This document shows positions 1 to 9,090 of a DNA stretch of 57,005 nt, piece by piece. Position 1 is the first letter of the stretch; every line of letters starts with the position of its first letter. This DNA comes from Melioribacter roseus (GTDB taxonomy: Bacteria > Bacteroidota > Ignavibacteria > Ignavibacteriales > Melioribacteraceae). The position numbers and the translations under genes were made by a program. Location: assembly GCA_020723165.1 (NCBI GenBank), contig DYJK01000008.1, positions 1 to 57,005 on the forward strand. Direction: 5' to 3'. The notes beneath the pieces were generated by a model that was not told the DNA's origin, did no database searches, and was given only the letters and a program-made list of their open reading frames with translations.

Positions 1-2
1 TG

Positions 3-2732
3 ATTGTGTTTTTCTCAAGTGCTGGTCTTTTGTTAAGTCAAACTACCGGTAAAATTGCCGGTAAAGTGTACGATAAAAAAACTAAAGAAACGCTATTGGG
101 CGTTAATGTTGTTCTTGTTGGAACTACTATGGGCTCGGCAACAAATATTGATGGTGAATATTACATAATTAACATTCCTCCGGGTCAATATGATCTTAAA
201 TTTTCGATGGTTGGTTATTCTCCGGCGCTATATAAAAACATCCAGGTTTCTGTTAACAGAACTACAACAATTGATGCCGAGATGGAACTTGAAGACATTG
301 CATTATCGGAAGTCGTCGTTACTGTAAAAGCAGTTAATGAAAAGAAAGATCAAACAAGTTCAATCAACAACATATCGGCAGATCAAATTAAGTCTCTGCC
401 GGTTGAAAGTATTTCCGATGTAATAGGTTTACAAGCCGGTGTTGTGCAAGGACATTTTAGAGGAGGCAGAAGCACAGAAGTTTCATACATGGTAGATGGA
501 GTATCTGTCACTGATGGTTATTCTCGCGAAAACTTTAATGTGGATATAGAAACTGAAGCTGTTCAAGATATGGAGGTTATCACCGGAACGTTTAATGCCG
601 AATATGGCCGTGCAATGAGCGGTGTTGTTAATATTGTTACCAAAGAAGGGTCCGATAAATTTCACGGCAGTTTTTCCAGCAGCCTTTCTAATTTCTTGAC
701 CACTCATGATGATGTTTTTATTGGATTAAAACCCGGAGACGTTTCAAGAAACCAGGATTATAAAGTTCAATTAGAGGGACCTATCTATAATAATTACATT
801 ACTTTTTTTGCTAATGCAAGATATCAAGACAATAAAGGTCATCTTAACAGCATAAGAAGATTTAATGTGGATGACTATTCGGACTTTTCTCATTCAGATA
901 TTAATAATGGTGTTCACACAGAGTGGGATGCAGTATTTGGCAATGATACTTATTACTCAGAGCATACCGGCGATAACGCATATGTATCGATGAACACGCA
1001 CATGGAATATTCTCTTATCGGTAAACTTACTTTCAGACCTTTACCAGATATAAAATTTTCTTTAATGTATACAAAAAATTATGGCGAGAACCAGTATTAT
1101 TCTCACGTACTAAAATACAGACCGGATGGAAGACGAACTTATTATGATAAAACAGATTTTTTCCTCGCACAGTTTAACCATGTAATTTCTAACAGTATGT
1201 TTCATGATCTAAAGATTTCTTATAAACAAGTTCTCTATGAAAACTATCTGTATAAAGATCCTTTCGACACGAGATATGTAGCAGATAATTATGGAAAAAG
1301 TGTCGGTGGTTTTATAACCGGCGGTCAGGATAAAGGTTACAATAGTGTTGAATTAAATGATCTTAATCTAAAGTACGATATTACATGGCAGTTAAGCACA
1401 CACCATTCTTTAAAAGCCGGTTTTGATTATACCAAACACGATTTAACAAAAACAACAGTAGTTGTTAGAGATATTAAGTATGGAACAGCCGAACAAGAAG
1501 AATTTTATTTTGATCCTGAATTAAACAAGATTGTTTTCAATCCATACGAACCCGAGATACTTCAATATGCTGTTTCATCTGACAACTACAATAAAAAGCC
1601 GTATGAGTACTCGGCTTATTTCCAGGATAAAATGGAATATGATGAGTTAGTTATCAATGCCGGTGTGCGTTACGATTATTTTAATTCCAACACTGTATAT
1701 CCGTCGCAATTAAGAAATCCGGGTAACCAGTTAAGCTACCCTGAGTATCCCGAACGTATGTCTGTTTATCCAATGACAAAAGCACAAACTCAATTCAGTC
1801 CGCGCTTTGGACTTTCTTATACTCTTGGAGAAACAGCGGTTCTGCATTTTAGTTACGGCCATTTTTTCCAGATGCCGCCGCTATATGCATTATATCAAAA
1901 CAGCAGATTCTTGATTCCTTCCGGTAACTTCGAAACTATTCTTGGCAATCCGAATCTTAAACCTGAAAAAACTGTTCAGTACGAAATGGGTATCTGGCAA
2001 GAGCTACAAGAAAATTTAGGTCTTGAGGTATCGGTCTTCTACAGAGATATTTATGAATTACAAACAGCAATTGTAATCACTACTTATAACCAGGTTAAGT
2101 ATGGTTACTACAGCAACAAAGATTATGGTAATGTTAAAGGAATGGAATTGAAACTAGATTATTCGGACGGACCTTTATCAATATTCGCAAACTACACACT
2201 TCAATTTACAAGAGGTATTGCAGATAATCCTCAATCGACATTTACAAGAGCCGGGGAGAATTTAGATGAAATTTCAAAATTGATTGCTCTTGAGTGGGAT
2301 CAAAGACATACAATGAATTTAAGCGTTGATTATACCGGCGAGAATTACGGATTAAATTTAATCGGTACATTAAATTCCGGTTTAGCTTATACATATAAAC
2401 CTATTTCCGAAAGTCCATTATCAAAGCAAACACTTTTCCCGAACAATCAACATAGGCCAACTACTTTCGATCTTTCATTTAAAGGGCATTACGATTTAAC
2501 TCTTTTAGATAACATTAAAATGAGATTGTTCTTATCTATATATAATCTTCTCGATCGGCTAAACGAAACAAGTGTTAATGAAACAACCGGAAGAGCATAT
2601 ACAGCAATCATAAGACCGACTGAAGTATCAACATTCAAGAGTAACTTTAATGATGTATATGATATTTCCGAGGATCCTTCAATGTATGCTGCGCCGCGTG
2701 AAGTTAAGATCGGTATCGGGATTGTTTTTTAA
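3..2732 (+). CDS. TonB-dependent outer-membrane receptor, 5' end cut by window
   Basis: Outer-membrane receptor for TonB-driven uptake, substrate unknown. The reading frame is open at the window edge. A GTG at position 6 is available, but the residues before it continue a hydrophobic signal peptide ending in a ...LLLSQ cleavage-like stretch, so the true start lies upstream. After the signal comes a carboxypeptidase-regulatory-like beta-sandwich (about residues 15-100: GKVYD..TKE.L.GVNV, then TNIDGEYYIINIPPG). A plug domain follows (about 110-220, with RGGRSTEVSYMVDG and EVITGTFNAEYGRAMSGVVN), then a long beta-barrel ending in a terminal Phe, as outer-membrane barrels do. No SusD partner follows; instead a PorV-like gene starts 36 bases downstream. 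It is clearly paralogous to the receptor at the right-hand edge of the window (same DQTSS, QAGVV.GHFRGGR and EVITGTFNAEYG blocks). Confidence 0.93.
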   Translation: MVFFSSAGLLLSQTTGKIAGKVYDKKTKETLLGVNVVLVGTTMGSATNIDGEYYIINIPPGQYDLKFSMVGYSPALYKNIQVSVNRTTTIDAEMELEDIALSEVVVTVKAVNEKKDQTSSINNISADQIKSLPVESISDVIGLQAGVVQGHFRGGRSTEVSYMVDGVSVTDGYSRENFNVDIETEAVQDMEVITGTFNAEYGRAMSGVVNIVTKEGSDKFHGSFSSSLSNFLTTHDDVFIGLKPGDVSRNQDYKVQLEGPIYNNYITFFANARYQDNKGHLNSIRRFNVDDYSDFSHSDINNGVHTEWDAVFGNDTYYSEHTGDNAYVSMNTHMEYSLIGKLTFRPLPDIKFSLMYTKNYGENQYYSHVLKYRPDGRRTYYDKTDFFLAQFNHVISNSMFHDLKISYKQVLYENYLYKDPFDTRYVADNYGKSVGGFITGGQDKGYNSVELNDLNLKYDITWQLSTHHSLKAGFDYTKHDLTKTTVVVRDIKYGTAEQEEFYFDPELNKIVFNPYEPEILQYAVSSDNYNKKPYEYSAYFQDKMEYDELVINAGVRYDYFNSNTVYPSQLRNPGNQLSYPEYPERMSVYPMTKAQTQFSPRFGLSYTLGETAVLHFSYGHFFQMPPLYALYQNSRFLIPSGNFETILGNPNLKPEKTVQYEMGIWQELQENLGLEVSVFYRDIYELQTAIVITTYNQVKYGYYSNKDYGNVKGMELKLDYSDGPLSIFANYTLQFTRGIADNPQSTFTRAGENLDEISKLIALEWDQRHTMNLSVDYTGENYGLNLIGTLNSGLAYTYKPISESPLSKQTLFPNNQHRPTTFDLSFKGHYDLTLLDNIKMRLFLSIYNLLDRLNETSVNETTGRAYTAIIRPTEVSTFKSNFNDVYDISEDPSMYAAPREVKIGIGIVF

Positions 2733-2768
2733 TCAACATGAATGAGAATTTTTTTCAAAGGTTTATTT

Positions 2769-3830
2769 ATGAAAACTAAGATTTCATTTTTAATAGTATT
2801 AATGGTTGCGCTGAGCTTTACAAATTCATTAGCTCAAAAACCATACAGAGTAGGTACAACAGCCGCTAATTTTTTAGAGATTGGTTACGGAAGCATTGCC
2901 AACGCTACCGGAGATGCACATGTTGCTGTTATAAACGGCGATCTGACTTCTATTTATTGGAACCCGGCGAGTCTTGGTTACCGTAATCAAAATGAAGCTT
3001 ACGTTTCTGTGCTTCCGTGGTTTGCCGGTATTGATATTTCTTCTGCCGGATTTGCCTACATACACCCTACACTTGGTTCATTTGCCGGCAGTTTAATAAT
3101 GATGAATTACGGAGCTGAAGACGTAACAACAGTTTCAAATCCTGAAGGTACCGGTGAAAAATATGATGGAATGGATTTTTGCGTGAGCTTTTCTTACGGA
3201 AAAAAATTAGTCGATTGGTTCTCTTTTGGGTTTTCGGCAAAATATATCAACTCGCAAATATGGCATGAATCGGCAAGCGCTGTTGCAATTGATCTTGGTG
3301 CTATTGTTAATACCAAATTTTTTGTCTGGACAGATATTCCAGGTGATGGTTTAAATATTGGCATGTCAATTTCGAATTACGGTACACGTTTGACTTATGA
3401 CGGAATTGATCTTAAACAATCTGTTGATATCGAACCGGATGAAAATGGTAACTATGCAAATATTCCAACAAGATATGAATTAGATGAATGGGAATTGCCA
3501 CTTCTCTTCCGGCTTGGCGTTTCGTTCTATCCTTATAAATCAGATATCCATTCTTTACTTTTTGTCGTAGATGCAATTCATCCGAATAACAACAGCGAAT
3601 CTTTGAATGTTGGCTGCCAGTATTCTTTAACAATTCCAACATACGGACAAGTTTTTATACGTGGTGGATATAAAGGATTATTCATGGATGAATCGCAATA
3701 CGGATTGTCATTAGGATTCGGTGTTTTAGTGAATATGTTCGGTAACCAATCGTTAAAATTTGATTATGCTTATAGAAATCATGAAGTGTTTGGTGCGATC
3801 AATTCCTATTCAATCGGTTATTCATTTTAA
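2769..3830 (+). CDS. PorV/PorQ-family outer-membrane protein
   Basis: Predicted outer-membrane barrel of the PorV/PorQ (FadL-like) family. PorV is the T9SS shuttle that binds sorting domains; whether this copy does so is inference. A GTG at 2742 would add nine residues. The ATG at 2769 is preferred because AAAGG sits eight bases upstream and the protein then begins with a normal signal peptide (KTKISFLIVLMVALSFTNSLAQ). The mature start shows the family signature (FLEIGYGSIANATGDAHVAV, then a YWNPASLG motif) and the C-terminus is SIGYSF with a terminal Phe. It is about 353 residues, normal for the family. It lies directly between a TonB receptor and a large exported protein, so it probably serves this cassette. 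Confidence 0.82.
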   Translation: MKTKISFLIVLMVALSFTNSLAQKPYRVGTTAANFLEIGYGSIANATGDAHVAVINGDLTSIYWNPASLGYRNQNEAYVSVLPWFAGIDISSAGFAYIHPTLGSFAGSLIMMNYGAEDVTTVSNPEGTGEKYDGMDFCVSFSYGKKLVDWFSFGFSAKYINSQIWHESASAVAIDLGAIVNTKFFVWTDIPGDGLNIGMSISNYGTRLTYDGIDLKQSVDIEPDENGNYANIPTRYELDEWELPLLFRLGVSFYPYKSDIHSLLFVVDAIHPNNNSESLNVGCQYSLTIPTYGQVFIRGGYKGLFMDESQYGLSLGFGVLVNMFGNQSLKFDYAYRNHEVFGAINSYSIGYSF

Positions 3831-3863
3831 TTATATGAAGGTGTGAAGTTAGGAGAATTAAAT

Positions 3864-6800
3864 ATGAAAAATTTTGTATTAGCTGCTTTGTTATTTATAA
3901 TATTGGATGTAACAGCGTTTGCACAAGGTAGAATTTATGATGGCCCGGATGATCCGGCTGGCGATAAAGCTGAAGAGCGTGTAGGTTATATGACCGGTAA
4001 TAGAGTTCTGCTTCAATTTAGAAATACAACTGAATTAAGTGATTGCTGCGGATTAGGATATGAAGTTTCGAAGTGGCCCAATAATTACAACGGAACAAAG
4101 ATGCACGATGGAATTGCTACTTTAATCGGTTCGAGAGTTTTTCTTGAGAACGATACAATTCCGGTTACAAGCGGTTACCAGGGTAGAACTGATCTTGATA
4201 CTTTATACTATATTCAAAGCAGCTATAGAGAACACATGGATAAAGATCCAACCTTAACAATTGAGTATGGACTTTACCCGGTGAAGGGATATTTTAATGA
4301 ATTGAGTGAAACACCGGCAATGAGCAATCTTCCCGAATCATGGCCAATTAACGGATGGCCGGCAAATGGAAATAACAAATGGCCCGGTGAATGGAATGGT
4401 AGATTTGGCCGTGGTGTTATTAAGTCAGACCTTGAATGTTTCTTCGTTGCAAATGATGCGCAAGATCAAGAATACCTTGAAAGCGGAAATACTGTTCGTT
4501 ACTATCCACGACCCTCATTAAAGATTGGTCACAAAGATCCTAACGTTACGATTCAAAAAGGAAAACCATGGGGCGGTATTGGAATCAGAATTGAAACAAG
4601 AGGATTCCAATGGAGTAATCCTTCTGCCAACGATGCTATTTTTTGGGAACATACAATTGCAAATATATCAGATTACGATTTACCCGAAATGGTTTTTGGT
4701 TTCTGGATGGATAATGCTGTTGGCGGAGAAGAAGGTGTTGGCGATGATCTTGCTTACTACAATAAAGAATTGAATATGGCTTATTCATGGGATATTGATT
4801 TTGTTCCAGTTGGCGGTGGTAAAGCCCCGGGTCTTTTAGGATTTGCATATTTAGAAAGTCCCGGTTTACCGTTCGATGGTATTGATAATGATAATGACGG
4901 AATTACTGATGAGAAGAGAGATAATGTTGCTGTAACAAAAGTTGGAGCTACAGATGGTATAACCGACATCCAGAAATTTCTTGATTATTATCACTTAACA
5001 CAAGATGATCTAAAAGAACATTGGGATGCTGATGAAGATCAGGATTGGGAAGACGGAATTGATGCGAATGGAAATGGTGTGTACGATAATAATGAAACTG
5101 CCGGTGATGATGTCGGTCTCGATGGTGTAGGCCCCGGGGATCTTAACTACACCGGACCGGATGCAGATGGAACAGAGTGTAATCATAAACCTGATTTTCA
5201 AGAAGGTATCGGCTCGGAACCAAATTTTGCATCGACCGATATTAGTGAATCCGACATGCTTGGTTTAACCTCTTTCCATTATACGACCGACATAGATCGG
5301 TTAGCAATTATTAGAACAGACGAAAGCTTATTCAAATATATGTCGGATGAATTATTTCATGATTTCCAGGATCAGCCGCTGAACTTTATGGAATTTTTTG
5401 CGTCCGGTATATTCCCGTTATACAGAGGCAGAACCGAGCGTGTATCTATGGCTGAGGTTCATTCTTATGATCCGCTTTCCGGTTTAATGAATGATACACA
5501 TGATGCCCCGGCACTTTTTAGGTTGAAAGAAGTTGTTCAAGTTATTTATGAAACCGATTATCGATTTGCGCAACCGCCTTTAATGCCTACCTTGAAAGCT
5601 ACGCCGGCAAACGGAAAAATAATTTTAACATGGGATGATGTTGCCGATAAACTTACACGGGATGAATTTGTTAATAATAAAAATGATTTTGAAGGTTACA
5701 AGCTGTATAAAGCTACTGATAAAAAAATGTCCGATGCGGAATTGATTACAGATGGTTATGGAAATCCAACGTTAAGGAAACCAATTTTTCAATGTGACAA
5801 AATTGACAACATCACCGGGTTCGCAGATTTTGGAGAGATCAATGGTGTAGAATATTACTTAGGAGATGATTCCGGCATACAGCATTATTTTGTTGATGAA
5901 GATGTTGAGAACGGCAGAACATATTATTATGTGCTCGTAGCTTACGATTATGGTTTGCCGGATGTTGGTGATGGTATTAGTCCGTCAGAAAATAGTTTTG
6001 TAATCCGGCTTGATGAAGCAGAAGAAGTTGTAGAGATAAGCAAGAATGTTGCAATAGTTAAACCTCACCAATTAGCTGCCGGGTACGTTGAACCGAATAT
6101 AAGTATGAATGACGATGTTGAGAGACTCGGTGATGGTGAATTTATTCCTAAAATAATTGTCCCGGATGAAATAAAACCTAACCACACTTACCAGGTTTAT
6201 TTTGATGTTGATACTGTCACTTATTTACGATTGACACAACAATTAAGAAGCGATGCCGACTTGCTGTTTGTAAACAACGGCTTTAGAGTCTATGATGTAA
6301 CAGACGGAAATAAATTAGTCTATTCGGAAAGTGGTACAGATTATTCAGGTGAAAATATTAAGAACGATAAATTTTCTTCACCCGGCGGATTGACTTATGA
6401 TTATAAACGGCTCAACACAACTTTGGTAACATCCGGTATGTTTGAGGGAATTCAGTTAGTGTTGGAAAATGCGATGAATATTGCAACCCCCGATCAGCAG
6501 AATACCGGCTGGGTAACCGGGAGTTCGCCGATAAATGTAAACATCAGTTCAACAGAAGGGATATTCTTCCCCTGGCAGTATAATATTGTTTTTACTAGTG
6601 ATAATAATTCATACACAACAAAAACAAATTCAACAAGCAGAGTAAAAGATACTGATAATAACTCGTTAGGCCCGGCACAAATTCTTCTAAATCAGGGTTT
6701 CAACTTTTATGTTATAAATAAATCTTTAACAGATGATAATGACGAACCTCTTAAACTTGATATAATAGTTTATGATAAAAATCAGAATGGCACTTTTGAA

Positions 6801-7385
6801 TATGCTTCCGATGAAGTGTTGGTCGGTTATTCGGTTATTTCCGGGTCAAAAACATATTGGGCCGGTACGGTGTTCGGTATTGATTTTAGTACAGCTTACA
6901 CTGAAGGTACTATGCCGGCAAACGGGAATGTGTACCAGGTAGATTTCAAACGTCCGTTTACGGCAACAGATTATTTCGAGTTTACTGTGATGCCTGAAGT
7001 TGAAGTAGACACCGATAAATTAAAAAATGATATGAATAACATAAAAGTTGTTCCTAATCCTTATGTAATGACAAATACTTTAGAAGGTGCTGTTGCTAAT
7101 TACCAGTTGAATCAAAAAAGACAATTGATGTTTACAAACATACCGGCGGATTGTGTTATTAAAATATTTACTGTTAGTGGAATACTCATTGACGAAATAG
7201 TAGTAAATAACTCAACCAGCAGCCGTACAACTGATTGGGATCTAAATTCAGGTTCAAACGGAACTGCTTTCTGGAATCTGAAAACACGAGAAGGATTAGA
7301 TGTTGCATCGGGATATTATATATATCATGTTAAATCTAATCTAACCGGGGAAGAAAAAATCGGGAAGTTTGCAATAATTAAATGA
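3864..7385 (+). CDS. Large exported multidomain protein with C-terminal sorting domain
   Basis: I do not recognise a specific function. The ATG at 3864 (AGGAG at 3851) gives 1173 residues with signal peptide MKNFVLAALLFIILDVTAFAQ; the upstream GTG at 3843 has no such support. Acidic Asp/Asn-rich loops (DNDNDGITDE near residue 340 and DANGNGVYDNNE near 400) resemble calcium-binding thrombospondin-type-3 or EF-like loops. A fibronectin-III-like segment (FEGYKLYKA, YYYVLVAYDYG) begins near residue 585. From about residue 575 to 1050 the sequence is collinear with the exported EEP-fold protein at 11344. The C-terminus (VVPNPY, then SGYYIYHVKSNLTGEEKIGKFAIIK) is a FlgD/T9SS-type sorting domain. 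With the preceding receptor and PorV-like gene it forms an apparent cassette, so a surface-attached partner of the receptor is plausible. Confidence 0.75.
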   Translation: MKNFVLAALLFIILDVTAFAQGRIYDGPDDPAGDKAEERVGYMTGNRVLLQFRNTTELSDCCGLGYEVSKWPNNYNGTKMHDGIATLIGSRVFLENDTIPVTSGYQGRTDLDTLYYIQSSYREHMDKDPTLTIEYGLYPVKGYFNELSETPAMSNLPESWPINGWPANGNNKWPGEWNGRFGRGVIKSDLECFFVANDAQDQEYLESGNTVRYYPRPSLKIGHKDPNVTIQKGKPWGGIGIRIETRGFQWSNPSANDAIFWEHTIANISDYDLPEMVFGFWMDNAVGGEEGVGDDLAYYNKELNMAYSWDIDFVPVGGGKAPGLLGFAYLESPGLPFDGIDNDNDGITDEKRDNVAVTKVGATDGITDIQKFLDYYHLTQDDLKEHWDADEDQDWEDGIDANGNGVYDNNETAGDDVGLDGVGPGDLNYTGPDADGTECNHKPDFQEGIGSEPNFASTDISESDMLGLTSFHYTTDIDRLAIIRTDESLFKYMSDELFHDFQDQPLNFMEFFASGIFPLYRGRTERVSMAEVHSYDPLSGLMNDTHDAPALFRLKEVVQVIYETDYRFAQPPLMPTLKATPANGKIILTWDDVADKLTRDEFVNNKNDFEGYKLYKATDKKMSDAELITDGYGNPTLRKPIFQCDKIDNITGFADFGEINGVEYYLGDDSGIQHYFVDEDVENGRTYYYVLVAYDYGLPDVGDGISPSENSFVIRLDEAEEVVEISKNVAIVKPHQLAAGYVEPNISMNDDVERLGDGEFIPKIIVPDEIKPNHTYQVYFDVDTVTYLRLTQQLRSDADLLFVNNGFRVYDVTDGNKLVYSESGTDYSGENIKNDKFSSPGGLTYDYKRLNTTLVTSGMFEGIQLVLENAMNIATPDQQNTGWVTGSSPINVNISSTEGIFFPWQYNIVFTSDNNSYTTKTNSTSRVKDTDNNSLGPAQILLNQGFNFYVINKSLTDDNDEPLKLDIIVYDKNQNGTFEYASDEVLVGYSVISGSKTYWAGTVFGIDFSTAYTEGTMPANGNVYQVDFKRPFTATDYFEFTVMPEVEVDTDKLKNDMNNIKVVPNPYVMTNTLEGAVANYQLNQKRQLMFTNIPADCVIKIFTVSGILIDEIVVNNSTSSRTTDWDLNSGSNGTAFWNLKTREGLDVASGYYIYHVKSNLTGEEKIGKFAIIK

Positions 7386-7421
7386 TTATCCCGTTTAACA
7401 TTTAAACTAAACTTGTGAATA

Positions 7422-8933
7422 ATGTTTGAAAGAAAAAAACATATAGTCAAATTATTCAACACATTCTCTCTTTTCTCCGTAATATTTTTTTTGGGCTTTA
7501 CACAAAACAGCGATGAAACCATCATTGCAAGAGTAGGGGATAAGACCATTTCTCTTAACGAATTTATACGCAGAGCGGAATATACAGTTAGACCGGTTTA
7601 TTGTAGAAACAATACTAATCTCGATAAAAAGATTATTCTAAATTCTCTTATCGCAGAAAAACTTTTAGCTTTAACAGCCGGAGCTGATAATTCATTTATA
7701 ACTAAAAGCGAAGTAGAAACTTTTCTTCTCGGTAGAAAAGAACAATCCATGAGATTGTTTCTCTATAATGATGAAGTAAAAAGTAAAATACGGTTAGATA
7801 GTACAAAGATTTATAACATGTTGAAATATGTAGGACGCAAGTACCAAGTATCCTATGTAAACTTGCAAGATACACTGGTGGTTAAACAGCTAGAAGAAGA
7901 GGTGATTAAGAATAAATTCAATTTTGAGAAGATCCTTACTGAAAACTACAATCTAAAAGAAATTCCCCAAAAGAAAGTTGCGTGGAGTAATCTTGAACAT
8001 CCCGTAATCCTGGACGTGTTGTTTACTAAGGATTATACAAAGGACGAAGTAATCGGACCTATTAAAGTTGATACCGGCCAATTTATGTTTATCAAAATTA
8101 ACGGATGGATTGATTCACCGGCTTTAACAGAGATGAAAACTCAAGAGAGATTTAATATTGTAAAAGATGTTTATGAACAGATTCAGGGAAAAGAAATTTT
8201 TGAAAACTACATCAAACATGTAATGCACGGAAAAGAACTTGTATTTAATAAAGAAAAATTCTTCGCTTTAGCCGATATAGTGGGACCTATTTATATGCAG
8301 AGTCAGAATGAAAAAGAGGAATTATTTAAGAAAGGTGTGTGGAATTATAAAAATGAAGAAATGAAATATGAAAGTGTTAAACCAGGCCTGGATGAAATTA
8401 AAAATGAAACTCTATTTACAATCGATAACCAATCATGGACGGTAGAAAAATTTTTAGCGGAAACAAGAAGGCATCCCCTGGTTTTCCGTGAGAAAAGTTT
8501 TTCAAAAACTGATTTTGGATTTCAATACCAGCTTGCGATTCTTGATATGGTGCGAGATTTTTACCTAACAAACGAAGCTTACTCCCGTGCATATGATAAA
8601 TTACCTGAAGTTACACGTGACTATCAAATGTGGAAAGATAATGTGAATGCTCTTAATGAAAAGCACAAGATATTAAAGGAAAAAAATCAAGATTCTTTGT
8701 ATTTAGAAAATTACCTCGCTGTTGTCGAGCAGACTTTTAATCCATTAATTGATTCATTGCAAAAAAAATACTCTAATCGGATATTTATCAACGTTGAAGC
8801 ATTTAATAAAATTAAACTGACTAATATTAATATGGCTGCAACATATTCTAGTAGTCCGTTTCCACAAGTTGTGCCAGGTTTCCCGATAATTACTACGGAT
8901 AACAAATTAGATTATGGGGGGCCAATTAAATAA
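7422..8933 (+). CDS. SurA/PpiC-like periplasmic foldase-type protein
   Basis: Probable periplasmic chaperone or peptidyl-prolyl isomerase-like protein of 503 residues. It has a short N-terminal hydrophobic export signal (FSLFSVIFFLGF), then the SurA/PpiC N-terminal pattern ETIIARVGDKTISLNEFIRRAE followed by helices with LNSLIAEKLLALTAG. A parvulin-like region follows (about residues 140-250, with VSYVNLQD, FEKILTENYNLKE and IGPIKVDTGQFMFIKINGW), and then a second helical region. The parvulin signature is weak, so catalytic isomerase activity is uncertain. It lies 36 bases after the large exported protein and may assist folding of the outer-membrane or secreted proteins of the same cassette. 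Confidence 0.65.
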   Translation: MFERKKHIVKLFNTFSLFSVIFFLGFTQNSDETIIARVGDKTISLNEFIRRAEYTVRPVYCRNNTNLDKKIILNSLIAEKLLALTAGADNSFITKSEVETFLLGRKEQSMRLFLYNDEVKSKIRLDSTKIYNMLKYVGRKYQVSYVNLQDTLVVKQLEEEVIKNKFNFEKILTENYNLKEIPQKKVAWSNLEHPVILDVLFTKDYTKDEVIGPIKVDTGQFMFIKINGWIDSPALTEMKTQERFNIVKDVYEQIQGKEIFENYIKHVMHGKELVFNKEKFFALADIVGPIYMQSQNEKEELFKKGVWNYKNEEMKYESVKPGLDEIKNETLFTIDNQSWTVEKFLAETRRHPLVFREKSFSKTDFGFQYQLAILDMVRDFYLTNEAYSRAYDKLPEVTRDYQMWKDNVNALNEKHKILKEKNQDSLYLENYLAVVEQTFNPLIDSLQKKYSNRIFINVEAFNKIKLTNINMAATYSSSPFPQVVPGFPIITTDNKLDYGGPIK

Positions 8934-9080
8934 TGTTATCCTCCAGTCATCCTAAATATTAGTTGTGTAATGAACAATTTAAGAAGAACAAGGTACTTTA
9001 AAATGAATTTATATTGTAAAAAGAACACTAAGTCCAGTAATCATAAATCCATTATTTCTTAATTAACATATTCATTAAAT

Positions 9081-9087
9081 AGGAGGT
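9081..9087 (+). promoter_or_regulatory. Strong Shine-Dalgarno site
   Basis: AGGAGGT lies four bases before the ATG at 9091. It is one of the best ribosome-binding sites in the window. It shows that this organism uses anti-SD pairing, unlike many Bacteroidetes proper. Confidence 0.8.
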
Positions 9088-9090
9088 ACT

